NCBI GenBank assembly: GCA_030522415.1 | Contig: CM060121.1 | Coordinates: 4,433,476 to 4,497,475, forward strand | From: Channallabes apus | Lineage: Eukaryota > Chordata > Actinopteri > Siluriformes > Clariidae | Length of the DNA stretch: 64,000 bases | Direction of reading: 5' to 3' | Shown here: positions 12,948 to 23,500 of the stretch, piece after piece | How the letters are laid out: each line of letters opens with the position of its first letter | Numbering within the stretch: the stretch's first letter is position 1 | Program-made: the position numbers and the translations under genes | The notes under the pieces: generated by a model | Told to the model about the DNA's origin: nothing | The model's database searches: none | Seen by the model: the letters and a program-made list of their open reading frames with translations, nothing else

Positions 12948-14083
12948 CAGAGATGGAAAGAGTAATACAATTTTGTACTTAAGTAAAGGTACTGTTACTT
13001 TAGTGAGCTTTTACTGAAGTACAAGTAAAGTTACCCTTATAAAAATCTACTCAAGTAAAAGTAGCTCATTAAAAATGTACTCAGAGTAAAAGTTACTGAG
13101 TTACTTTTTTTTTAATAACAGCGGGGGTGGGATGGGGGATGGAACACCCTTGCATAATAAATCTGTTCCTTTTGCTGTACTTGAAATCAAAGTCCTTAAA
13201 TATGGCCTGGGCTTTGCTTCATAAGAATTTGTTGGCATTTCACTTTCAGCTGGGTCTGCATTAGGACTGCACGATATTAGGAAAATATGTGATATGCAAT
13301 ATTGTTGTTGAATATTGCGATAACGATATTTCTTGCGATATAACATTTCCCCAGAGAAATGCATTTTTTAATTATTATTGGCTATTTAAAAAAAATTATT
13401 TATATATGTAGTGATCATACTAAAATAAACAGGTTATAGATATTCGTCTGATGTAATTAAATCTAATTCAGGCTAAAAAGAAACTATATGTCAAGGAAGT
13501 TGCAAATATTTAGACTTCAAAACACTATGAATGACTTAAACCCCTCAGCAGATATTCTGACTTCTGGTTTGCTGTTACTATAAACCTGCCAACACAATAT
13601 GAATTACTTTCAAACATGACTTTTTATTTACGTGTAACCATACACTCATCGATTTCATTTATTGCAATTCTTTGCGATACAGATATTGCGTATACCATTA
13701 TCACGATAACGATCATTTTTCGATATATTGTGCAGCCCTAGTCTGCATCACTGGCATCTGTTTTGTCCGTCTCCATCGTTCTTGTGAATTTAGCGCGTTT
13801 GTTCTCCGTCAATCAATCAGTGCAGTGGTTTCCGGGGTGCAATTTTTTTCCTTACGTGTTATATTATTTGAATTATTTTTTCATTTTCATACTTTTATTT
13901 TTTGCTCAGTAGCGAATGTGATTTAAAAATGTAGTGAAATACAATAGCTTAAGCAAAACATACTTACAGTAAAAGTTAAATTACAGATTTTAAAAACTAT
14001 TTTAAAAAGTAGAAGTACACAAAAAAAAAATCCACTCAATTACACTAATGCGAGTAAATGTAATTCATTACTTTCCACCTCTG
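12948..14083. mobile_element. hAT-type element with perfect 8-bp TSD
   Basis: Terminal inverted repeats CAGAGATGGAAAG...CTTTCCACCTCTG, flanked by identical 8-bp target duplications TATAAAAC (12940-12947 and 14084-14091). The subterminal parts carry repeated GTACTT/AAGTA motifs typical of such elements. No transposase is present, so it is non-autonomous. It ends about 70 bases from the CRE of the trak1 promoter and contains a nested second element. Confidence 0.92.
13262..13740. mobile_element. Nested hAT-like MITE with perfect 8-bp TSD
   Basis: Inverted ends TAGGACTGCACGATAT...ATATTGTGCAGCCCTA, flanked by GTCTGCAT on both sides (13254-13261 and 13741-13748). It interrupts the larger hAT element, so it inserted later. 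479 bp, AT-rich, no coding capacity. Confidence 0.92.
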
Positions 14084-14155
14084 TATAAAACTAATATCAT
14101 TTATCAAGTGACTCTGAAAGAACAGCTCTGCTGCAGCATGACGCAATCTGGAGTG

Positions 14156-14200
14156 TGACGTCACGGCCGGTGCGGCGGCGGCTGTGGATGTTGTTCTGTC
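14156..14200 (+). promoter_or_regulatory. Probable trak1 promoter core with full CRE
   Basis: A perfect palindromic cAMP-response element TGACGTCA lies at 14156-14163, followed by GC-rich CGGCCGGTGCGGCGGCGG. There is no TATA box. CpG density is far above the AT-rich surroundings. This suits a TATA-less housekeeping or neuronal promoter just upstream of a probable non-coding exon. The transcription start is not determined from sequence. Confidence 0.55.
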
Positions 14201-14546
14201 CTTCAGCGTAGAGAGAGATAGAGATAGAGAGAGAGAGAGGGAGAGAGAGGGGGATGGATGGAAGACGGGACAGGACGAGTGTGTAGAGAGTGTGTGTGTG
14301 TGTGTGTGTGTTGGTAATACCGGAAACGTCGCATTGTCTTTGTGTGGACACGAGTGTGGAACAGTAACACTGCACGCGCTCAGCATCAGCAACATCCATC
14401 ATCTACTCAGCTGTCAATCATCCAGCACGCGCCCGGGGTCATCTGAGTTTATTTCATCTCGCGCCTTAAGGTCTTGAAACACAGCTGTAGTTATTGTTTC
14501 CTAAAAGGAAGCCGTTTATCACCAGGACACAGAACTACACGGTGCC
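14190..14546 (+). other. Probable trak1 non-coding exon 1 (5' UTR)
   Basis: A strong splice donor, GCC|GTAAGTG, occurs at 14547 directly downstream of the CRE/CpG block, and no gene other than trak1 follows on this strand. The stretch includes (GA)n and (TG)n tracts and no ORF that would join trak1 in frame. The 3' edge is supported by the donor; the 5' edge is a guess. Transcript evidence would settle it. Confidence 0.5.
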
Positions 14547-14713
14547 GTAAGTGTTTCAAATAAGTCTCTAAAATTAAAATAAGGACATATTACTAATAAC
14601 AACAACAATAATAATGCAAACAATTTATTATTTATTATTATTTGTGCTTAGAATGTATGCGTTATTGCTTGAATCGGTTTGTTTACGCAAGGTGAGCCGC
14701 ATCCTCCCTGCCA

Positions 14714-14763
14714 CGACGTCATGACGTCACAGACACGCGTGTGGTTCCGACGTGGTGACGTCG
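14714..14763. promoter_or_regulatory. Cluster of CRE/ATF motifs in trak1 intron 1
   Basis: Within 50 bases there are three CRE-type sites: CGACGTCA at 14714-14721, TGACGTCA at 14722-14729 and TGACGTCG at 14756-14763, set in CpG-rich sequence with ACGCGT between them. With the CRE at 14156 they flank the probable first exon. CREB/ATF control is inferred only from motifs. Confidence 0.45.
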
Positions 14764-15311
14764 CGCTGATACCGGAAATGAACTTTCATACACAGTGTAC
14801 ATTTTTTTTTGTTGCATAAATATTTCTTAAAATATAGTTTTGGCTAAATTAAGAACAATATGAAGTTATTATAAAATTAAATGCATTTTATATTTTAGCA
14901 TTATACATATACACATGAATATTTTTACACAACCCGTTTAAATAAAATTGGCAGTAACCATGGCAACCATTTTTAAGTATCATTCCAATAAGCTTCCATA
15001 TAGCATCTTAAAGGATTATTAGGTTTGTCCTTTTATGGATTTAGCATTATGCATTTTGATATTACTGTGGCCTGACTACACACACACACACACACACACA
15101 CACAGAATCAGCCAGAAAGGTATATACACTTCTATAGTGGTTATGCCCTTTTTTAAACCTCATATTGAATTATGGTAGCAATGTGTAGTATTATGTTTCC
15201 TGTCAGTAGTCGCACATCTTTGATGCTATCATGTGATCGTCAGAAGAGAGGCATACATTGTTCATTTTGAAGTGTGTATTATTATCTTTGGCTGACTATG
15301 CATATATCGCA

Positions 15312-16058
15312 CACTGATTAGTCATAACATTATAAGCATCTGCCTAATATTGTGTTCTGACACCTTTCTATTGGAACCAGCATGAACCTTTTCATCAATT
15401 TCATCTACCATAGCTCTTCTACTGGATTGCACTACACAGGCAAACCTTCACTCCCCATGTGCACCAGTTTCCCTTAGCCAACCATGAACCTGTCACCAGT
15501 TTTCCCTTCTTGGAGCCACTTTTGGTACTTTTGCTAGAAACATCCCACAGCTGCAGTTTTTGGCCCTTCTCACATACATTTACATTTTCAACATCTCATT
15601 ACAATGGTGGGTGGGATATATTAGGTAGCAAGTGAACCTTTTTTCCTGAAGTTGAAGTGTTGGAAGCAGAAAAAAGGGGCAGGGATTTAAGTGACTTTGA
15701 CAATAAGGTCCAGATTGTGATGGCGAGAGGACTGGGCCTGAGCAACTCCGTAATGCAGCTCTTGTGGGATGTTCCTGGTCTGCAGTGGGCAGGACTTACC
15801 AACAGTGATCCAAGGAGGGAAAACTGGTGAACTGGCAACAAGGTCATGGGTGGACAAGGTGTGCATGGGGATTGAAGGCTGGCCCGTGTATTCGCAATCA
15901 ATCGAAGTGCTAGTGTAGGTCAAACTGAGGCAAAAGATTAATGCTGGTTGTGACATTAAGGTGACACATAGAACACACAGCGCATCACTGTCACTGCGGC
16001 AAAAGCAGGGACCCACTCAATATTAGGCAGGTGGTCATAATGTTATGGCTGATCAGTG
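15312..16058. mobile_element. Tc1-like element relic
   Basis: Inverted ends: CACTGATTAGTCATAACATT on the left, and AATGTTATGGCTGATCAGTG-type sequence on the right, each followed inward by GCCTAATATTG. Interior has no open transposase. It lies in trak1 intron 1. Confidence 0.8.
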
Positions 16059-16115
16059 CAATATACATGATACACTACAATGGTGGTGGTATGACACACA
16101 TTATGTGTCATCCTA

Positions 16116-16647
16116 CAAGGGTGAGTCAAAAATGATCTGCAATCCGGTTCTGTCGGCTGCACTGTCCTATCAGCGCTTTCTATTCAAGGCTACTGTCTCC
16201 CCAGTCGCTGCTGTGCAGGTGGGAATGTGTTACATGAGTTCATTTGTAACTGTGGTGTGAGCAAAAATGGATGCCCCACTTGTCATTTTTTTGTGGTCTG
16301 AGCATGCATCTGGTGCGTAAACAAATCATAAACAGAGCATTATCAGAAGCGATGCTTGTCTATATACTTCCGCCCACACTCCAGACACTCGAAAACTTCA
16401 TTTTGATGTGATAATGCATCCTCCCTATAGTCCTGATCTCGCTCCATCAGACGTTCACCTGTTTGATCCCCTGAAAGCAGCCGTACGAAGACAGCTGTGC
16501 ATTTGTGGCTCATAGCTCAAACTGAAACATTTTTTGAATGAGGGAATATACAAGCGTGAAAGTGTATTGAAAAGCTTATGTCTTATTATTCTTTTCTAAA
16601 AGTTAATTAAAAAACATCTGGTGCGGATAATTTTTGACTCACCCTTG
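16116..16647. mobile_element. Mariner-like element relic
   Basis: Inverted ends CAAGGGTGAGTCAAAAATGA / TTTTTGACTCACCCTTG with TA outside. Inside, around 16425-16500, SPDLAPSDVHLFDPLK is readable in one frame, the signature of a mariner DD34D catalytic region. The remainder is deleted. Confidence 0.85.
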
Positions 16648-16869
16648 TGTGTATATATAGCTGGAAATTGTTATGCTTATACTCGGGTGGCTATAAACAC
16701 GTTTGACCTAAGCTTCCCAAATGTACATTTTCTTTCCATAACAGCGAAGGTGCACTTTTCATACCAATGCTGGACCGAACGCACACTTTTTCATAAAAAC
16801 CCTGCTAACTTTGGACCAAGGTCAATTTAAAAGAGGAAGAAAAACGCTCAGTCGAAGTCGCCCAACAGA

Positions 16870-17068
16870 CAATTGGCTTAGTGGTTAGCCGTCACCCTGC
16901 ACCTCCAGGTTCTGGGTTCGATTCCCGACTCGGGTCTGTGTGCATTGAGGTTGCATGTTCTCTCCATGCTTGGTGGGTTTCCTCTGGGTACTCTGGTTTC
17001 CTCCCACACTTCAAAGTCATGCCGATTAGGCTAATTGGTGTTCCCGAATTGCCTGTAGCGTGTGAATG
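16870..17068 (+). repeat. SINE family A, 3' truncated
   Basis: TGGCTTAGTGGTTAGC (A box) and GGTTCGATTCCC (B box), then the body down to TTAGGCTAATTGG. A family B fragment follows. Confidence 0.8.
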
Positions 17069-17079
17069 AGCGTGCAACT

Positions 17080-17232
17080 TACAGTACATGTCATCATCTC
17101 ATTATACATTTAAGCAGTTGATGATTAAGTGCCTCGCTCAACGGCCCAACAGTGCCAACTTGGTGCTAGGGTTTGAACCCCGGACCTTCCGATCAGTATC
17201 TCAATGGTTTAACCAGTAAACTGTTCCTGGCC
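17080..17232 (-). repeat. SINE family B, diverged
   Basis: Same body as 8706 (CAACAGTGCCAACTTGGTG, GGTTTGAACCCCGG on the plus strand), tail part shortened. Confidence 0.75.
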
Positions 17233-17344
17233 CTGTTACTTTTCTTTTCACCTTCTAGCACATTTGTCCAAAACCACCACAAACCAAGCAATTTTCAAGC
17301 TTACATTGAAATTTAATCTAAATATTTCTCTCTCTCTCTGTCAG

Positions 17345-17552
17345 AAGGTCCAGTGTCCCATGGAAGACATTCTTGGTCCTCTGTGAGAACTTGCCAAGCT
17401 GGACGAGTTGGGATCTGACCGCTCGGGAACAAGCTCTGACACCCCGCTCCCCCTTGGGTCCAAGCAGGAGGAGCAGTATGTAGGCGACGGAGCCGAGGAA
17501 CCTGCGCCTCTGCTGCCGTACACCGTCTATCGGGACGCAGAGACCATCACAG
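17345..17552 (+). CDS. trak1: trak1 exon A: long-form start exon with in-frame TGA
   Basis: The acceptor is a clean polypyrimidine run ending TGTCAG at 17344 and the donor is GTCAGT at 17553. The frame reads into exon B as ETIT|DVCNST, resembling the ESITDVC junction of human TRAK2. An ATG in strong context (CCCATGG) at 17360 opens this frame, but codon 9 is TGA (17384-17386); the rest, ELAKLDELGSDRSGTSSD, is open to the junction and contains no further ATG. The exon is therefore either leader-only in this isoform, a damaged start exon (a CGA to TGA change at a CpG would explain it), or affected by a base error. Confidence 0.65.
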
Positions 17553-19878
17553 GTCAGTGTGGGTTAACCTCCGAGAGCACGCTCTTTTAATAAAACCGTA
17601 GAGTCACAATCGAAGGGACGCATTATGTATTGATTTATCATTCATTCATTCATTCATTTTCTATACCGCTTAATCCTGTGTTCAGGGTCGCGGGGGACCT
17701 GGAGCCTATCCCAGGAGACTTCGGGCACTAGGCGGGGTACACCCTGGACAGCGTGCCAATCCATCGCAGGGCACACACACATACACACACTCACACACCC
17801 AATCACACACTACGGGCAATTTAGGAACGCCAATTAGCCTAACCTGCATATCTTTGGACTGTGGGAGGAAACCGGAGAACCCGGAGGAAACCGACCAAGC
17901 ACGGGGAGAACATGCAAACTCCATGCACACAGAGACGGGAATCGAGCCTGGCCGGGGAATCGAACCCAGACCCTGGAGGTGCAAGGCGACAGTGCTAACC
18001 ACTACACCACCGCGCCGCCCTGTTACTTCTCATAAAACGTTATTACGCTTGGAAGATTAAAAAAAAAAAAAAACCTTTAGACGGAGAGTTAAACCTTATA
18101 CTGTAACACTTCCCGCTCTCACACTGAGCTCAATCGAATAGATCGCTACGAGCTCCGGTGCTGTCTCAGCTATTTTTTGCATCGCTGTGTGTACAGTCAT
18201 TTATTTTATTCAATTTGACTAAAATGCTTTTAGCCAAATCTACTTAAAAAGGATTTACAACCACCTAGACGGAGCCGCTGAGGGTGAAAGTGTATATCAA
18301 ATGTTTTGAAAGCCATGATTTAATTCTGTAATTGGCATTTATTTATTTATTTATTTTTGCACACAGAGTTTTAAAGCCTGCATGGTGGTTATGCAGAGGA
18401 TAATGTCTGGGGTCAGGTGAGAATTAAAGGGGGTGAGAGCAGATATTCATTCATTCATTCATTTTCTATACCGCTTAATCCTGTGTTCAGGGTCGCGGGG
18501 GACCTGGAGCCTATCCCAGGAGACTTCGGGCACTAGGCGGGGTACACCCTGGACAGGGTGCCAATCCATCGCAGGGCACACACACATACACAGAGTCACA
18601 CACCCAATCACACACTACGGGCAATTTTAGCGCAGCCTCTTATTACAGTGTCCGTCTAGTCCTCTTTCATATGTGTCTTTTTAAAAGTTAAATATAAGGC
18701 ATATGTATTTGATTGATTTATTATTCGAACCCACTGTTGGATTTGTTCCTCTTGTAGATTAAATAATTATATCATTATACGTTTTTACATTATATAGGAT
18801 TACATTATAACAGGACCAAAACTCCCCAAAGCAAAAACGCATGTTCAATTACATGAACTGAAAAAAATCTTGTTGCAGTAAATTTTGAAAACATTTAAAG
18901 AATTGAAAGTGTGTGTAATTTTTTACATTTACTCTACAAAATAGACACAGAGCACCACCTGGTGGCCAGTCATGGAGCAACAGCACTGAAAACAGGAGTT
19001 TTGTTTGCAGTGCTGTTGCTCCACGACTGGCCACCAGGTGGTGCTCTGTGTCAGATTTAAACAGAAATGTCTTATTTAAAGGGGGAACTATCATGCAAAA
19101 TCACTTTTTAGTTATCATTACACATTCAGATGGCTCTCTAGAAACCCCCCCCTTTTTTTTTTTGTACAGCTGGTGCTTAAAGAAGCCAGTAAAATTTTTC
19201 CCTATTGTGACCTCATATAAGAAAGCCTCTTCTTTAGACGTTTGTGGCTCTGAGAGGTATTCCAGTCTTAGAATTAATACACACACACTCACTGGGAAAT
19301 GTTTGCGACTTGTGTTAACTTGTGTAAAGAAATAGTCAAATATGGGACCTTAAAAAAAAAGAATAGTTTGTCCAGTATCTTGCTTTCTCTCCCGTATCCG
19401 TGTGCAGATGTGTGTAACAGCACCGAGCTCCCTGAAGTGGAGATCATCAGCCTGCTGGAGGAGAAGCTCCCGGTGTACAAGCTGAGGGCCGACAGCGTGT
19501 ACGGCTATGAGCACGACGACTGGCTGCACACTCCTCTCATCTCTCCGGACACACACATCGACCTGACCGCCGAGCAGATCGAGGAGACCCTCAACTACTT
19601 CTGTGAGTACAGATGTGTCCATCTATAGGACGAAGAGCACAACGGCACTGAGGGTGGTTTTAATTAAACCTGTAAATGAAAATGTGGACCTTTGGAAGAT
19701 GCTCTTGTTTGACTGTAGGACTAAAGTGCTGCTGCATCATCAATCTGTTTCGTCAGGCGTGACCTGAGAGCTTTTTCTTTCTTTCCTGGTGCGTTGCTGA
19801 AATGGGAGCATGTTGATATTTTTGGTGCGGAATCAGGACAGCGGACGTGAAGTACAGATATAGCCAGACTGGTGGATT

Positions 19879-19918
<40 letters not shown>

Positions 19919-20063
19919 GGCTCCTGGCGTCACATCGTGCTGTGTGTATCCTGAGCTTACTGTACAAACATGACTGTGTTGCTGGAGGAGCTTTAGAGCT
20001 GTAGCTGGGTTACGTGTTTTATAAGAGAAACTGGGAACATTTCTGTTTCAACAGTGAGTGTGA

Positions 20064-20122
<59 letters not shown>

Positions 20123-20347
20123 AGGATGTACAGGAACATTAGGGATGAGTGCACAGAGCTGGAGTGCTTCAGCAAGGACCGCACCATTGGTAAAGTCGGT
20201 GTGTGTGTGTGTGTGTGTTTAGCCATTTCCTTTGCATGTTATGATGGTACTGTAGGTTTTACTTGAAAGCTCAGTTTCTCTCTCTCTCTCTCTCTCTCTC
20301 TTTGTTTTTTAAAATTTTCTCTCTTGATCTTGCTATAATCTTATATA

Positions 20348-20382
<35 letters not shown>

Positions 20383-20469
20383 AACCTTCTTTGCTGTCTC
20401 ATCTTTTGACTCACTATCTGTCATCTCTCTTTCTTTCTTAATGTATTATATTTTTCTTTCCATTTGACT

Positions 20470-20506
<37 letters not shown>

Positions 20507-23500
20507 CATCTATTTTCTTTTCTATCTTACTGTCGCTATTATCTCTAATTGTTTGGATGCCGAGGCGGCGCGTTGGTGTAGTGGTTAGCACTGTCGCCTT
20601 GCACCTCCAGGGTCTGGGATCGATTCCCCGGCCAGGCTCGATTCCCGTCTCTGTGTGCATGGAGTTTGCATGTTCTCCCCGTGCTTGGTGGGTTTCCTCC
20701 GGGTACTCCGGTTTCCTCCCACAGTCCAAAGATATGCTGGTTAGGCTAATTGACGTTCCTAAATTGCCCGTAGTGTGTGAGTGTGTGTGTGAGTGTGTGT
20801 ATGTGTGTGTGCCCTGCGATGGATTGGCACCCTGTCCAGGGTGTACCCCGCCTAGTGCCCGAAGTCTCCTGGGATAGGCTCCAGGTCCCCCGCGACCCTG
20901 AACACAGGATTAAGCGGTATAGAAAATGAATGAATGAGTATAACCGTTAACTGGTCAGTTGAAGGGCATCTAAATGACAGGAAATGATTTACACAATTGA
21001 AAATCCAATTTGACATATTTCTCTTTTATACCCATCACTAACTAAATAACTATATTCCATATTATTGTGATAACAGGAACTGCTTTTGCGTTATGTGTTT
21101 AAAGCTGTGAGGCCATGCCTTCTGGATATGTATTTGCGTGCGTGTGTGTGCGCGCACATGTGTGTATGAGAGAGAGAGGGACTGAAACAGAAGAGTTGTC
21201 TGAGCGGATGCAGAGTTCTGTCGGCATGGCAGCGGTTGCCGGGGTAATCATGCTGCGAGGATCACGTCAGGACACACAGGGAATATCTTGCATATGTTTC
21301 GCAGCCATTTTATCATAACAACACTGGAAGTTCAGCACTGCTGTTTACACCGCTGATTAATAACCGGTGTTATTTATCGCATGGATAAGTGTAAGAGACG
21401 AACGTCTGCTTTCTGTGAGAGTCTCTCTGTCCTACCCATAGTGCTATGCGCTGAACGAGTGGGCCAGATGACTAAGACCTACAATGACATCGACGCTGTC
21501 ACCAGGCTTCTGGAGGAGGTGAGCTGAAAGAACATAAGATAACAAGACATTTTTATTATTGGTTTATAATTAGTGTCTTAAATTGCTTGTCTGCAATGTA
21601 ATGAATGAGCCGACACAAGGCACACATCCCAAAATGTCATCAGTATTGGTTCGGATATACATCACTATGATTATTTTACAAAACTCTACAAATCCACCAG
21701 CAACAGTTGTGTCAAAATTGTGATAATCAGCCTGCAGTTGTATTTGTGAAATATAAGCAGAAGTCTATCATATACAGTCATTTTTCGAGAGCCAATCAAA
21801 AAGAAAATTAGTTTGAACTCATCCTATATGAGAAGTCTATAATATAAGTCTGCTAAAGCTGTGGCTTCTCTTGTTTAAATACTGGTTTAATGTATATGAG
21901 ACTTAAATGCTTGAGTGAATGAATCCTCTGTCTGGCGGTACAGAAAGAACGAGACCTGGAACTGGCTGCTCGGATCGGCCAGTCCCTGTTGAAGAAGAAC
22001 CAGACGTTATCCGAGCAGAACGAGTACCTAGAGGAACAAGTGGGGAACATCAGGGAAGAGGTGAGAGGGGCTGACCAATCAGAATTTGCCACTCTGTCAG
22101 ACTCTTCTACTTCAAATTCTGTATTATGTATTATATCACCTACCTCATATCATTAGTGTTAATCAGGATGCGTTCGTAAAAGAGTTTTTATTAAGTTTTT
22201 ATTAATTAATTAATTTTATTTAATTAGAGTGACTGAGAAAAGGTCATGACCTGGCACTTACTATTGGATACTGGATACTATTAACACTATGTTAGCTAAC
22301 TGGCAAATTAGGGGTTTACATAAATAAACAGTATCGTAACTAAATGATCATTTAGTGGTTAGTTGAAAACTTACAGGTTACAAATGACACAGTATCTGAG
22401 CTAACTTGACAAATTAGCAGTGCACACAAACAGTATCCTAGCTAACCTATCCTAGATGGCTGTAAAATTAGCAATGCACACAAATGGAAAGCATGATAGC
22501 TAACTGGAAAATTAGCGGTTTATACAAATAACAAGCATCATAGCTAACTGGAGAATTACCAGTTTACACAACTACACAGTTTCCTAGCAAGTTGGAAAAT
22601 TGAGATTTACACAAATACACAGCATCCTAGCTAACTGTAAAATTAGCAGTTTACACAAATACACAGCATCCTAGCTAACTGTAAAATTAGCAGTTTACAC
22701 AAATACACAGCATCCTAGCTAACTGTAAAATTAGCAGTTTACACAAATACACAGCATCCTAGCTAACTGTAAAATTAGCAGTTTACACAAATACACAGCA
22801 TCCTAGCTAACTGTAAAATTAGCAGTTTACACAAATACACAGCATCCTAGCTAACTGTAAAATTAGCAGTTTACACAAATACACAGCATCCTAGCTAACT
22901 GTAAAATTAGCAGTTTACACAAATACACAGCATCCTAGCTAACTGTAAAATTAGCAGTTTACACAAATACACAGCATCCTAGCTAACTGTAAAATTAGCA
23001 GTTTACACAAATACACAGCATCCTAGCTAACTGTAAAATTAGCAGTATACACAAATACACAGCATCCTAGCTAACTGTAAAATTAGCAGTTTACACAAAT
23101 ACACAGCATCCTAGCTAACTGTAAAATTAGCAGTTTACACAAATACACAGCATCCTAGCTAACTGTAAAATTAGCAGTTTACACAAATACACAGCATCCT
23201 AGCTAACTGTAAAATTAGCAGTTTACACAAATACACAGCATCCTAGCTAACTGTAAAATTAGCAGTTTACACAAATACACAGCATCCTAGCTAACTGTAA
23301 AATTAGCAGTTTACACAAATTCACAGCATCCTAGCTAACTGTAAAATTAGCAGTTTACACAAATACACAGCATCCTAGCTAACTGTAAAATTAGCAGTTT
23401 ACACAAATACACAGCATCCTAGCTAACTGTAAAATTAGCAGTTTACACAAATACACAGCATCCTAGCTAACTGTAAAATTAGCAGTTTACACAAATACAC

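Noticed and set aside
20570..20650. tRNA gene
   Set aside because: A and B boxes are present, but as the head of a dispersed SINE; no cloverleaf with acceptor pairing can be traced.
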